A DNA stretch of 64,000 bases. It comes from Heterohyrax brucei (lineage: Eukaryota; Chordata; Mammalia; Hyracoidea; Procaviidae). The position numbers and the translations under genes are program-made. How positions within the stretch are numbered: position 1 is the first letter of the stretch; every line of letters starts with the position of its first letter. Shown here one piece after another: positions 53,346 to 64,000 of the stretch. Below the pieces are notes generated by a model. The model did no database searches and had not been told where the DNA came from. It saw nothing but the letters and a program-made list of their open reading frames with translations. The DNA lies in NCBI GenBank assembly GCA_028571685.1, contig CM053156.1, forward strand, positions 89,159,049-89,223,048, read 5' to 3'.

Positions 53346-55004
53346 CTTCCCTCTTCTCCACAACTCTGGTATTGCTGAGGTTGGACAACCACACTTTACA
53401 CATCCAAAAACCACGTAGTAATTGACTTGTCTGTGTTTAAATGGTGACCATTGAGTAGACCTCTGTACTGTGAGCCAGGAAATGCTGACTGGAGTCTTGG
53501 TCTCTCCTGTTTTGCGAGCAGTGAAAAGAGATTTACAACTGTTTCCTCCACCACACTTGAAATCAAGCTGGGCTCATGGGGTGCTTGTACCTAACATCTT
53601 CAAGTTAGAGATCTGACCTACGGCTCCTTCCAGCACCCTTATGGACACTCTCCCTCCTTCCCCTCCCCTAAACTCCAGGTCCCGGTCCATCAACCCGGCA
53701 CTGAAGGGATGTCTTGCTGGAGACACAATTAGGAAGATTGACTGCCTGTTAGTAGAAGGCACCCCATGTAGGCCAGTGTGAAATTAAGTGAGAGATGTTT
53801 TGTTAAGGCTGTGTTTTGTTAAGCAAGCACAATGTAAGGGCGTCACATCTTCAGTGACTGATAGATGACCTTTTAAAGGACCCTGCTAAATAGAACAATT
53901 GAAGAATTGTGGGAGCAATTAAGGGGATTTTGCCAGGCGGTTGGTTCACTTATCAAAATAACTTAGACAAGATTTCAGCTGGGTCGTTCCATTGCCCCTT
54001 ACGCTGTCACTGCTGCCAAGCGCATCCAACAGCCCCCAAGAAGACGATTTTAGGCATATCAGCAAAATGCCACCCTGAACTTTCAGTGGCAATTACCCAC
54101 GTTACAGATATCGGCCACATAAAGATTTGGGCTGAGCTTCTGCAGAAGCTTCGATCCACACAACCCCAAGCCCAGCCGCCGTTCCCCACCTTGGTTACCC
54201 GTTTGCACTGTGCCCTTAGCGTTTCCGGATCAAGGTCTCCATCGGGAAAGGGTACAAGCTAAGCTAGCTCAAGTGAGTAGGCCTTTTCGTTCCAGCAAAG
54301 CTGCCTTTGAAGTAGCAATTACTAATGTGCACCAGGTAATTTAGGGAAACGGAGCTAAAACTATCACGGTGCTTAGAACAGAAATGTGGTTCAAAGCGTT
54401 TCCTGTCCCGGTCTTTCTCTTGTAATGTGGGTGTTTCCTCTGAGACTCTCCCAGCCCTCTTGGAGGCAGCCTGGAACGCCACGGCATTCCCAAGGGCTCT
54501 TTTGCAAACTCCAGGAATGTTTGCAGGCGACTTCATCCCGTCCAGCACTTATCCCAGCTGGGCTCATCCTAAGGAGAAACAGCCTATTACTTTCTGGATC
54601 CGGCCCTGGCTCCCTGCTCCCCAGTGGAGAAAAGGAAAAATTAAACATTCAGACAGACAAATTTTTGAGGTTGGTTTTTAAAGGTGTTACAAGTCAGGGG
54701 CATCACCAAGCTATTTCTTTCCCCTCACAGTGGTGGCAGTGAGTGTACTGATTTCTCATTTCTTGTGATGGCAAGACTTTCCTTCTGTCTTTTTTTTCAA
54801 TTCTTGGTAGAGATAAAGATTAGGTTGTCTCTGTCCCAGCATTTGTCACTCATGGGTCACCGGTACCTACACTGGCCAGACAGAAACTGCCAATGCCAGT
54901 CCCAGGGACCCTACTGCAGCTTGGTAATTCTGTGTGACCCCACCCCCAACATTTTACAGTTTTCCAAATCCTTTAGAGGCCTGATACCTCCAGCCAGTGA
55001 ACTT
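53346..55004. other. Non-repetitive stretch; candidate conserved element
   Basis: About 1.65 kb with no recognised repeat. 53780-54140 is varied, with motifs such as GAACAATTGAAGAATTGTGG (nearly palindromic CAATTG...AATTG), GAGCAATTAAGGGG and GTGGCAATTACCCACG. It is a plausible conserved enhancer-like block, not proven. Open frames here lack domains. Confidence 0.35.
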
Positions 55005-55140
55005 GGCTTCCTCATTTGTACAACCTAGTGCCATCACATCTGTACAATGGGGACAACAACCCCCCACAGCTGTTGAGGATTAAAGAGGATTCCAATGGCA
55101 TCTTTTTGAAATGTTTCAGCAAATAGGTACAGCACCAAAA
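55005..55140 (+). mobile_element. MIR SINE 3' part
   Basis: GGCTTCCTCATTTGTACAAC, CATCTGTACAATGGGGAC, CAGCTGTTGAGGATTAAAG agree with the MIR core (cagtttcctcatctgtaaaa, ggttgttgtgaggattaaat). Confidence 0.7.
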
Positions 55141-56064
55141 TATATTTGAGGTTTCTATGCCAAGGAATTTGGAAGACAGCTGCCCGGCCAACTGACTGAA
55201 GGAGGTCCGAAGTGACGCCTATTGCAAAGAAAGGTGATCCAACCAAATGTGGAAATTAGCTAACAATATTAATATCACATGCAAGTAAAACTTTGCTGAA
55301 GATCATTCAAAAGTCAGTGTAGCAGTACATTAACAGGAAATTCCAGAAATTCAGGCTGGATTCTGAAGAGGACATGAAATAAGGGATATCATTGCTGATA
55401 CAAAATGCATCCTGGCTGAAAAGAGAATACTAGAAAGATGTTTACATATGCTTCATTGACTATGACAAGCATTCAACTGTGCAGATCATAACAAATTACA
55501 AATAGCGTTGTGAAGAATGAGAATTCTGGAACACTTAATTGTGCTCATTGTGCTTAACTGTATGTAGATCAAGAGACAGTTGTTCAAACAGAACAAGTGG
55601 ATACTGTGTGGTTAAAAGTTAGGAATGGTGTGCATCACGGTTACACACTTTCATCATACTTACTCGATTACTATGCTAAGCAAATAATCCGAGAAGCTGG
55701 ACTACAGGAAGAAGAATGGGCTATCAGGATTGGAGAAAGACTTACTAACAACCTGAGACACATAGGTGACACAACTTTCCTTGCTGAGATTGAAGAGGAC
55801 TTGGAATACTTACTGATGAAGATCAAAGACTATAGTCTTCACCATGGATCACATCTCAGCAGCAAGGAAGTAAAAATTCTCACAACTGGGCCAACAAGCA
55901 ACATCATGACAAATAGAGAAAAGATGAACATTGTCAAATGTTTCACTTTACTTGGATTTACAATCAACATCCACAGAAGCAGCAGTTAAGAAATGAGATG
56001 ACACAGCAGTCCCAAAGCCAACTCTTCAGACAAAAGCTGGACTGGGCTGTAAAACATAAGAGTG

Positions 56065-56295
56065 TGCTTCTTGGCTTAAGTATACTTGTGAAGTTGACTG
56101 AGCACTTCCTGTCCAGAGGTGAGATGAGAGGGTGAAGAGGACAGGATTTTGTAGAATGGAGATGGGAAATTCAGGATAGAGTGGAGGAGGGTGCTGTCAC
56201 AGGGTGGGCAGAGCAGCTAGTGCGACATAGTGGCCTGGGTATGGGATTTTATGGAAAATAGACTTGGAATGTAAAAATTCACTTAAAGCAAAATG
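56065..56295 (+). mobile_element. L1 3' end inserted into RTE
   Basis: AGCACTTCCTGTCCAGAGG, GAGATGAGAGGGTGAAGAGG, GAGGAGGGTGCTGTCACAGG, GGAATGTAAAAATTCACTTA, AAGCAAAATG. It parallels the last 120 bases of the L1 at 47.82-47.93 kb (TGTGCTGTCACGGGGCAGGG). RTE sequence resumes at GAAGAAATCAAACAACAC. Confidence 0.78.
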
Positions 56296-56547
56296 AATCT
56301 CTGTTTTTGAAGAAATCAAACAACACATTGCATTGGGGAAACACGCTGCAAAAGGTCTTTTTAACATGCTAAAATGCAAAGATGTCACCTTGAACATTAA
56401 GGTGCCATGGTGTTTTCAAATGCCTCACATGCGTGCAGAAGCTGGACAATGAGTAGGGAAGACTGAAGAAGAATCGATGCCTTTGAAATATGATGTGCAT
56501 GAAATGTACTGAACATGTCACGGGCTGTTGGAAGAATGGAAACCCTG

Positions 56548-56690
56548 GTTGCATAGCGGTTCAGTGCTATGGCTGCTTCTAATCTACCAGATGCTCTTTG
56601 GAAACTCTATGGGGCCATTCAACTCTGTCTACAGGGTCACTGAGTCAGAAACAACTCAGTGACAGTGGGTTTGGCTCTTTTGTTTGAAGA
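56548..56690 (+). mobile_element. AfroSINE inserted into RTE
   Basis: GAAACCCTGGTTGCATAGCG head, TGCTCTTTGGAAACTCTATG, tail CAGAAACAACTCAGTGACAG, GGGTTTGGCTCTTTTG. It is bracketed by GAAGAATG and GAAGAGTG, a probable short target duplication within RTE sequence. Confidence 0.92.
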
Positions 56691-57352
56691 GTGAACAAAT
56701 CTGTATTGGAAGAAGATCACCCAGAATGTTCTATAGAAGCCAGGAGACTATGTTTCATATACTTCGGCTCGTATGTTATCAGGAGGGATCAGTCCCTGGA
56801 CAGGCACATTATGCTTGGTAAAGAAGAGGGTCAGCAAAAAAGAGGAAGACCCTCTATGCGACAGACTGACGCCACATCTCCAGAATGAGCTCCAGCATAA
56901 TGATGACTGTGCGGATGTCCCAGGACTGGGCGCTGTTGGTTTCTGTTGCTCTCAGAGTCACTGTGAATCCAAAGTGACCTGAGGGCCCCTAACAACGATG
57001 AGAAGCATGTAGTGCTGCCTCATGGTGGTTTTTATCTGGATGTGCCTAACTGCCAGTGTTCCCGAGGTAACTTGCTGGAATTCTGGGCAGACAGCATCGA
57101 CTATTGTTAAGTCAGGTAGAACGGACAACCGCCTTTACTCAGGCTTCCAGTCAATGAACATGGGATATACGTTCCCTTATGTAGATATTTGGGGTTTTTT
57201 TTCAGATTCTTATTATTTTGCACATAAAGATTCTGCCCATGTTTTGTTGTATTTACACTTCAGTATTTTTCTTTTGGGTACTTTACTCAGTGCTACTGCT
57301 TTTTGTAAAAGAAAAAATTCAAATTCCAATTATTCATCACTGTTACATATGA

Positions 57353-57512
57353 AAGGAAACCCTGGTTGCATAACGGTTAAGGGCTCTATCTGCTCACCGG
57401 AAGGTCCGCAGTCTGAATCTACCAGGCCCTCTCGGAAACTCCAGGGGGCGCTTCTACTGTGTTCTGTAGGGTTGACATGAGTTGGAACTGACTCGATGGC
57501 AATGGCATTTTT
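57353..57512 (+). mobile_element. AfroSINE in L1
   Basis: GGAAACCCTGGTTGCATAAC, GGTTAAGGGCTCTATCTGC, GCAGTCTGAATCTACCAGG, tail ATGAGTTGGAACTGACTCG, ATGGCAATGGC. Followed by a TGTGTGTATATACACACATA short palindromic microsatellite (57520-57545). Confidence 0.95.
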
Positions 57513-58475
57513 TTAAATATGTGTGTGTATATACACACATATATATGAAAACAGTCGACTTTTGTGTTTTAAACTGTATCTTGCAACACTGTTATACTCT
57601 ACTTAGCTCCGAGGTTTTTCAGTGAGAATGGGTCCAGCTTTAGTCATTTTCTACGTTTACAGTTTTCATCTGTACACAGGGACAATTTCTTTTTTGCTTT
57701 CTTATCATTCATATGTATTTAAATTCCTTTCCTTCTCTTGTTATCCTTGCTGGGATGTGCAGCATGGTGTGATGAGGAAAGTGGAGAAGGCCCGTTGCTT
57801 GGTTTCCAGCCTCACGGGAGAGCATTGGGTGTCTCACTATTAAGAGTGATGTCATCTGCAGGTGTTTTGTAGGTGCCCTTTACTAAGTTGGGGAAGTTCC
57901 CTTCTACTCTTACTTTGCTGAGAATTTTATCAGGATTGTGTGTTGTGTTCCATCACATGCTTTTTCTGCATCAATTGACATTCTCATGTAATTTTTCTTC
58001 TTTAGTCTGTGAACATGGTAGATTGGTTTTCAAATGCTGAAGCAGTCTTGCATACCTGGAATAAATCCCACTTGGTGTGGTGTATAATTACTTTTATACA
58101 TTGTCGAATTCAATTTGCTAATATTTTCTTGAGAATCCCTGCATCTGTCTTCCCTAGAGACATTGGTCTAGAGCCTTTATTCTTATAAGATCTTCATCGG
58201 ATTCAGGTATTGGGAGACCCTGGTCTCATAAATGAGTTAGGAAGTGTTGCCAGTGTCTTCTGTTTTGGGGAAGAGATTGTGGAGATCTTAAATGTTTGTC
58301 AGAATTCAACAATTAAAGCATACCTTTTTTTATCATAGGGTCCTTAATTGTTTCATTACTTTAATACATTGTTCTGTTCACAGGGAGGTTGCAGAAGCAG
58401 GTAGAGTTTGGCCTTGTTGTGCATGGGGTTGCCACCACTTGGAGGCTTGCTCAGTGGTGACAGCTGCTTAGATTG

Positions 58476-58680
58476 TCTGTCTACCAGAAGCCTTGGCAGT
58501 CCCTGGTTAGTTGTGCTAAGAGACTATCCGAAAGGCTAGAGGTTCCAGTGCGCCAGCTGCTCCGCAGGAGAAAGATGTGGCAGTCCCCTTCCATAAGATT
58601 TATAACTTTAGAAACTCCGTGGGTCACTCTGAGTGGGAATCACCCCAGCAGTAAAGGGTCTGTTTTGTGGTGGCGGCTAT
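58476..58680 (+). mobile_element. AfroSINE long variant in L1
   Basis: AAGCCTTGGCAGTCCCTGG, GAGGTTCCAGTGCGCCAGC, AGAAAGATGTGGCAGTCCCC, ATAACTTTAGAAACTCCGTG, tail TCTGAGTGGGAATCACC. Confidence 0.85.
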
Positions 58681-58962
58681 TTATCTTCATGTGAACAGCA
58701 TTAATGTGTGTATAGCAAGGAATTGTTCTGTTCCGTTTTGGTTATCAGATTTGTGGGAGTAGTGCTGTTTTTAGTATTTATTATTTCCCATGTGATGTCC
58801 CGATGATCCTTGGTAACACCCGTCTTGCATTTGTGATTCTGACAATCACGTTTCTCTCTTTTTGTATGAGCTAGTCAGCTATTTGTTTATCTGCTTTGCT
58901 GAGCTCCAAAAGAACTAGCTTTGGGTTTTGTTGATGTTCTTTTCCTGTTCTAAGTTTCACTG

Positions 58963-59635
58963 ATGTCTCCCCATCTTAGTTCCCCAATGTTGTTATGACA
59001 GAAATGCCGGAACAAAGGCTTTAACAAAGAGAATTGCACTCTATCACAGCTGAGGAGGCTAGAAGTTTGAATTCTAGGTGCCAGCTCTAGGGAAAGACTT
59101 TCTGTTTCTGCTTTGGGGGAAGGTCTTCGGCTTAATCTTCCCAAGTCCAGTAGGTTCTCAGCATGAGGACTGAAGAGCCAGAGGATCCATTCGGCTCCTG
59201 AGTTGTCTTTCTTGATGGCAATGAGGTGCCTCTTTCTCTGTTCGCTTCTCTCTCCTCTTGTCCTTTGTAAGATAGAAGAGTGCAGGCCACAGCCCAGAGA
59301 AGCTCCCTCTACATCAGAAAAAGCCTGTGAACAGACTGAGAGTGTTGTATCTCACCCTAATGCTGATTTCATACTGTTTTCTTGTCCATGAGGTCACTAT
59401 GGGTCAGAACTCTGTGGATGGCCCCTAGCAACAATAACAGCAATCCTGCCACATTAACACAACAGACAGTCACACTCAAATAGGACTGTAACCACAGTCA
59501 TGGAGGCCAGGATGTGTAACACACAGCAAAATGGACAATAATCACACCAGACCACAAACTGTACAACCACGACACTAACCAAGTTGACACCTATTGTAGG
59601 GGACACAGTTCAGCCCATGACACTCCCCCAATTTT
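58963..59635 (-). mobile_element. MaLR-type LTR inserted in L1, antisense
   Basis: Left end TGTCTCCCCATCTTAGTTCC, TTATGACAGAAATGCCGG, AGAATTGCACTCTATCAC; right end CCAAGTTGACACCTATTG, GGGGACACAGTTCAGCCC. L1 sequence flanks both sides, so this LTR is younger than that L1. A retroelement 3' end (59270-59441) interrupts it. Confidence 0.78.
59270..59441 (+). mobile_element. SINE/RTE 3' fragment inside LTR
   Basis: Ends ATGAGGTCACTATGGGTC, AGAACTCTGTGGATGGCCCC TAGCAACAATAACAGC, the tail and (AACAA)-type end shared by AfroSINEs and RTE. The upstream part is too diverged to assign. Confidence 0.55.
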
Positions 59636-59900
59636 ATCATTTCTGTCTTATCTGTGTCTTAAGCCGTAACTTCACTTTTTTCTCTCGTGTTGCACAGTGA
59701 ATCTTGGGTTACTGATTTAAGAGCTTCCTTCAATTCTAACAGAAATTTAGTGGTATAGACTTAGCTCTACAGACGGCTTCCACTGCATCTCCCAAATTTT
59801 TGTTTATTTGTATTTGCATTTTCATTTACTTCAAAATGTTTGTTTGCTTTCTCTCGAGACCTCTTTTTTCTGACCCACATGTTCCCTAGGAGACATCTAG
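59636..59900 (-). mobile_element. L1 continuation, antisense
   Basis: CACTGCATCTCCCAAATTTT, TGTATTTGCATTTTCATTTA, CTTCAAAATGTTTG follow the antisense L1 order and belong to the same L1 as 57.1-58.96 kb, separated by the LTR. Confidence 0.7.
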
Positions 59901-61894
59901 CCCACTTTTCCCCAGAATCCCCTCCATGCTTTTCAGCTTCTAAGGAGAAGTTCTCTGTCAAGAGGATGTCATTCAGAGTTGTAGCTATCCGTGTTGTCAA
60001 CACAGTTTCCCTGTGTGACCTTTGGGACAGTGCCGGAAGAGCTCTCAGAGAAAGTGGAGAAAAGGAGAATTTTTGTTTGCTAAGGCCATTGTCCTGATCC
60101 TCCGGGCAGAACTGTGGCATTTGTCTCCCAGACTGTGATGCTCACAGCTGCTGTGCTGTTCATCCAGAGGGACCATCCTGAGTCAAAACTGGGAGACAAA
60201 AGCAAAATGGAAAATACAAAAATGAGCTTTTTCTCCTGACATGGGCTGCCTTTTCACATCTTGGCCTCTCTCCAGTCCACCTGCTACTGGGTACTTAGGT
60301 AGCTGTCTGCCTTTTTTCCAGAGCTTTGTGGTCTGACTGATGTGTGAGAGTGGCTGTAATTCAAACTATTTTGTTTATTTTTATTGACACTGCTTTTCCA
60401 CCTGTGTATTATTCGAACAACATCCCTCTTCCCACAATTCCCTTCATACGCCCTAGCTCCTAAGTGACCCCTTTCTAATTATTTTTTCATGAGAAGTGGG
60501 ATTTCATTTAGATATTGAAAATATAATACAAAGGCACTTTAAGATACCTAGTTCTGCACCATAAATATTTTAGCAATTTGCTTCCAGGTTAAAGTGAAAA
60601 AATCCAGTAACTGCAATTGAGTAAGAGGTGTAGTTATTATATTATTATTTAAAAAGAGGTGTAAGAGAGTCACGAGCTGGCTTGCTTTTCCAAGCAATGC
60701 TAACACCAGGGTCACGTCTGCTTAGGAAATCAAAGGGAAATGCCCCTTCCCAAATTTGTCTTCAGGGATCGTCTCGCAGCCCCCGGAATTCCACAGTCTC
60801 TTGGAGTCCGTGGTTACAGAGAAGACGCTTCATGGGCCTGTCAGGGATGCTTACGGACTGCTCCAATATCACTCAATTGAAATACCTTTTCAAAATGACA
60901 AAACCATTCTATGAACATGCAAAATGCAGTCGATCTGCAGAGATGTAAAAGAGCCTTTGGGGTCGAGGGTCCTTGAACAGAGGAAACCCTAAACCACATG
61001 TTGACCCAAGCCTAAGGGTTGGCTAGATACAGCTACACGTGCGCGCACCAGACACGCCCAGCCACTCATAAAGCCTATTCAGTTAAAAAAATTCCTAAAT
61101 ACCATGTTAATAAACAGCAGAATGGGGTAGACTGAACGTGATCTTTCTGACAACAGATTATGAGAAGCCATCAAGCAGTCGAGGTGAACAAGGCCACAGT
61201 GAACAGAGGACTCTCCCTCCCTTCCCCAAGTTTAAAGCTGAGAGTAGCAAGACAGGGCTGAAAACCTGAACAGCCCTCCTGCCCTTTAAAAGCCAGATGT
61301 TTGAAGCCCCTCCGTTTCCTGCCTTCCTCCAGGTTCTCGAGCTCGGTCCGTGGGAACCCATGGAAACGGCTCTGCTCCGAAAGCCAGATATGTAATGGAT
61401 TTAAAGGTCTTCTTGGCACCCTAGAAAAACCCAAATGCCCAACATACAGACACACAGGTCACCTCTGAGACCATCACCCCGCAGTACATGTTAACAATAA
61501 ATGATTGGTTTATAAAAAGTAAATGTAACATCTTCGTCTTTCTGAGACTTTAAACCTATGTTTACCAAATTGTGTGTTTTATTTTAAATAAAGTTTATTG
61601 TGAAAAATATTAGACACATTTTAAGAAAACAGCTGCTGGTATCTGAGAGTGTGATCTATCTGTCCTCAAGGAAATGTAGGACAACTTTTGGGGAGAAAAG
61701 TGCTCTTCTGTGTTAACTCCTAGGAGCAGACTGACAAGCTGCCCTGTCAATGTGCTAATGAGGGTCGGGGACTGGGCAGCAGATTGAATCCACGATCAGG
61801 TTCACAATCTAGATTCAGCTCTCTGGCCTCCGAATACCTTTTATGTAAGGGGCTCAAGAGAACAATGATCTAAACCTCGTGTTTGCCTTTATTG
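59901..61894. other. About 2 kb non-repetitive stretch
   Basis: The left part may contain more eroded L1. 60480-60670 and 61480-61630 are AT-rich. Nothing recognised. An open frame of 88 codons at 60682-60948 has no known domain. Confidence 0.4.
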
Positions 61895-61965
61895 AGACTG
61901 CTCATTTGTCCAGCAGTGCATGTCTATGACGTGCGTGCTAGGTGGCTGGTACAAGGAATTCAGTG
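61895..61965 (-). mobile_element. L2 LINE 3' end fragment, antisense
   Basis: TTTGTCCAGCAGTGCATGTC, ATGACGTGCGTGCTAGGTGG, AATTCAGTGACAACAGG resemble the antisense L2 end (tgagtgcctactatgtgcc ... aggcactggggatacagcagtgaacaa). Short. Confidence 0.4.
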
Positions 61966-62497
61966 ACAACAGGAAGTGGCTTGTGGACACAACACTAGAA
62001 GACGGGCGTTAAAAAATGATTCCAGGAAGTACGGTCTTGTCCATTCTGAGACCTGAAGAATCACACGGCGCCTGGCCACCACCACCAGCCATCTGACCAG
62101 GGGCACAACAGACCGTCTCAGGCAGAGTAGGAGGAAAACGTAGACTAGAACTCAAATTCTTCAAAACCACCAAACTCACTGAAAGAGACCGGAGGGACCT
62201 TGAGATTGTCTCCCTGAGATGTCCTTTAAACCTGGAGCTAAAACTGTTCCCAGACATCACCTTTCAGTTAAATAACAGACTGAATCACAAAATAAACAAA
62301 TCACCAGTGAGTACTGAGCTCTTTGGGAAAATCCTCTACGGAGACCAAATAGGCAACGTTTACCCTCAAGAAAAAATGAGGGGGGTGGGGTGGGTGGAGA
62401 CAAGCTAGATTTATAGAAACAGAATAACCAGAATGGAAATATGGACACATCATGAAACATACAATCAATGTCACTGAACAATAAAGCATCAAAAGCA
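61966..62497. other. Non-repetitive stretch
   Basis: No recognised element. G/T-rich short run at 62377-62400. Confidence 0.45.
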
Positions 62498-62657
62498 AAA
62501 AAAAAAAAAAAACTCAAACCCGTTGAAGTCAAGTCACTTCCAACTCAGAGTGACCCTGCCGTAAGTAGAGTTGCCCCGAAGGGTTTCCGGGGGTGGCTGG
62601 TGGATTCAGACTGCCCGCCATTTGGCCAGCGGGAGAGCTCGGAACTGCTGTGCCGCC
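62498..62657 (-). mobile_element. AfroSINE short form, antisense
   Basis: A run then ACTCAAACCCGTTGAAGTC, CCAACTCAGAGTGACCC, GGTTTCCGGGGGTGGCTGG, CTGCTGTGCCGCCC. The adjacent A run of 16 at 62497-62512 is unusual for the antisense left end. Confidence 0.88.
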
Positions 62658-63374
62658 CACAGACAGCCGGAGTGGAAATCACGAGAATCTCAGCACTGGG
62701 AACTGAGTAACCAACACCACTGAACAGTACGTATAGAAACTGTTATATGAAAACCTAGTCTGCTATGTAAACTTTCACCAAAAACACAATAAGGTATTTT
62801 TAAAAATTAAAAGAAAGAGGATAAAGAATGACAGGAATTGTCCGGTGGTGGTGGTGAGGGGCAGCCAGCACCGTGGGAAGTGGAGTCCTCACAGGGCTGA
62901 GCCTGGTTGTGAGGTCAGGGACTCGTACCCTGAAGAAGTGGCGTGTAAGCTGAAAACAAAAGGATGGGTGAACATGATCCAGTTTGAAAGGTGGGGGAGG
63001 ACTGAGAGCACCCTGGGACAGTGTACTGTTCTTGGTAAGAAAGCCACCTCAGGTAACAGGCCAAAAGCAGAAGTCCTGGAGGACCACACTGGAACATTAT
63101 GAACATGTCCTGAGCAAAACCCATTGCTTTGGTATGTATTTCGTGGTAATCAACTCAGAAAATAATGGATTCATGTGCGCTGGGCACTTCTGTAGACCCC
63201 ACAGCTGTCAAGAGACAGTAGGGGCTCAGCTTCGGGGGCTCACATTCTCCTGCCAAGACGTCCAGTGGCGATGTCCTCAATCACCAAGTACCTTGGCTAA
63301 GCAGAATCTTAAGGTAAAAAAGAAACTGTCCCAAATATATATGTGTGCAGAGTACTGCATTCATCCAGCTTACG
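62658..63374. other. Non-repetitive stretch
   Basis: No recognised element. Open frames are short and without domains. Confidence 0.45.
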
Positions 63375-63375
63375 G

Positions 63376-63868
63376 CAGTCTCAGTCTCGGAGTGCTGCTA
63401 TAACAAAAACAGCAAAATCAGTGGCTTTGGAGAACAGAATTATCTTCCCAGAGTTCAGAAGGCCAGAAGTCTAGACTCAGGGCACCAGCTCTCAGGAGAA
63501 GCTTTCTGTCTGCTCTGGCCGAAGCCTAGCCTACTCCTGTAACACCTCAGCAGCGACTGCTGTAAGCCACACCCTGCACTGACAGCGCCTCGTTGCCGTG
63601 ACAAAGAAAACCCTCTTCCTAGGTGGGGTAATGCCCACAGCTGTGTACAGAACACCTGCTGCCACTGAGTCAATTCCAACTCCTAGTGACCCTGTAGGTC
63701 AGAGGAGAGCTGTGCCATCGGGTTTCCAAGGAGCACCTGGGGAATTTGAACTGCTGACCTTTTCAGCAGATGTAACACTTAACCACTGCGCCTCCAGGGT
63801 TTCCACTGGTACGCATGGGGATTGAGACACCACCATATGTTTTGGGAGGACACAATTCAGCTCGTAAC
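63376..63868 (-). mobile_element. MaLR-type LTR, antisense, with nested SINE
   Basis: GAGTGCTGCTATAACAAAAAC, TATCTTCCCAGAGTTCAG, AAGGCCAGAAGTCTAGACTC at left; GACACCACCATATGTTTTGG, GAGGACACAATTCAGCTCG at right. The SINE at 63651-63812 splits it. Confidence 0.8.
63651..63812 (-). mobile_element. AfroSINE short form inside LTR
   Basis: CACCTGCTGCCACTGAGTC, AATTCCAACTCCTAGTGACC, GTTTCCAAGGAGCACCTGG, TTAACCACTGCGCCTCCAGG. Full length, well preserved. Confidence 0.95.
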
Positions 63869-64000
63869 TCTGGCACCTTACTGTTCTATGTTTCTGTATT
63901 CCCTTTCCCCATAGCTACACGCTGCCTGTCGCCCCTCAGAACATGAGACCCATGAGGGTGGGGTAGTCACCCATCAAACTGGCACACAGTCAGTACTCAG
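63869..64000. other. Terminal unique stretch
   Basis: Nothing recognised in the last 130 bases. Confidence 0.5.

Larger units (their letters stand above)
55232..57003 (+). mobile_element. RTE-type LINE, 5'-truncated, interrupted twice
   Basis: Codes for the C-terminal half of an RTE/BovB-like reverse transcriptase, a LINE clade that inserts its own RNA copy. Visible: CFIDYDK at about 55.45 kb (palm motif A), RNGVHHGYTLSSYLLDYYAKQIIREAGLQEE-like block at 55.62-55.72 kb, and NLRHIGDTTFLAEIEEDLEYLL, where the palm YADD reads HIGD (55759-55770), losing one catalytic Asp. Then SKEVKILTTGP and LGFTIN. Downstream, ECSIEARRLCFIYFGSYVIRR and LGKEEGQQKRGRPSMRQTD lie in another frame. The 3' end CTCAGAGTCACTGTGAATCC resembles SINE tails. 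It is broken at about 56065-56295 by an L1 3' end and at 56548-56690 by a SINE. Confidence 0.9.
57110..58960 (-). mobile_element. L1 ORF2 region, antisense, broken by SINEs
   Basis: Antisense RT landmarks in order: TCAATGAACATGGGATATAC, ACTGTATCTTGCAACACTG, CATCACATGCTTTTTCTGC ATC, TGCATACCTGGAATAAATCC CAC, CTAATATTTTCTTGAGAATC, CTCATAAATGAGTTAGGAAG, and TAGCTTTGGGTTTTGTTGATG at the right. This is the reverse of the RT domain in the L1 at 44.8-45.6 kb. It is a different, older L1 lineage by divergence. No frame is open. Confidence 0.88.

Noticed and set aside
55597-55989. 130-codon frame as a host gene
   Set aside because: It is the RTE reverse-transcriptase palm/thumb region with a lost catalytic Asp.
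1-64000. Prokaryotic operons, phage or plasmid genes
   Set aside because: No long non-overlapping coding frames with ribosome-binding sites; interspersed repeats are those of placental mammals.

Overview
This is mammalian nuclear DNA, most likely from an afrotherian and probably a paenungulate (elephant, sirenian or hyrax). The evidence is about 45 copies or fragments of one SINE family. Its head reads like a decayed tRNA (GTGGTTAAG ... GTTCAAATCC). Its tail carries the blocks 'ATGAGTCGGAATCGACTC' and 'GGGTTTGG', which is the AfroSINE pattern as I know it. Copies of an RTE-type LINE share that tail. L1, MaLR-type LTRs, L2, MIR and a MER5-like element supply the older mammalian background. I recognise no functional protein-coding gene, no intact RNA gene, no prokaryotic feature and no CRISPR array. 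Almost every long open frame is a by-product of tandem repeats or decayed retroelements. The window is therefore either intergenic or inside a large intron; the sequence alone does not say which.

Layout. 1-1.28 kb: CA-rich minisatellite cut by the window edge. 1.3-9.4 kb: L2, L1, MER5-like and LTR-like elements, many SINEs, three antisense MaLR LTRs, an RTE tail and a purine-only tract. 9.5-10.44 kb: CpG-dense non-repetitive block with a 19-G run and adjacent NRF1-like and SP1-like sites, the best promoter candidate here. 10.5-14.6 kb: candidate conserved AT-rich segment, then SINEs, a partial LTR and an L1 remnant. 14.67-16.68 kb: a complete two-LTR MaLR element. 17-35.9 kb: mosaic of SINEs, two SINE-in-SINE nests, a tRNA-Gly-like SINE, L1 3' ends, MaLR LTRs and an RTE 3' end at 33.6-34.2 kb. 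36.03-36.37 kb: GTGGTCA-rich minisatellite. 38.0-38.47 kb: G-rich minisatellite with a 223-bp higher-order repeat.

41.07-47.95 kb holds a full-length but dead L1 with 14-bp target-site duplications. 48-55 kb is mostly unique sequence with several SINEs, MIR/L2 relics and one SINE that oddly contains an L2 piece. 55.2-57.0 kb is an RTE element broken by an L1 3' end and a SINE. 57.1-59.9 kb is an antisense L1 broken by SINEs and a MaLR LTR. The rest is unique sequence with a SINE and a final SINE-bearing MaLR LTR.

There are no genes acting together. What links the features is transposon ecology: L1 would have mobilised itself, RTE is the probable driver of the AfroSINEs (shared 3' ends), and older LTRs and LINEs served as landing sites, so nesting order gives a relative chronology. 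I did not find a convincing undescribed biological system. The items most worth checking are the orphan CpG island, the two G-rich minisatellites and the candidate conserved non-coding blocks. Boundaries of repeats are by eye and usually good to within about 10-30 bases.
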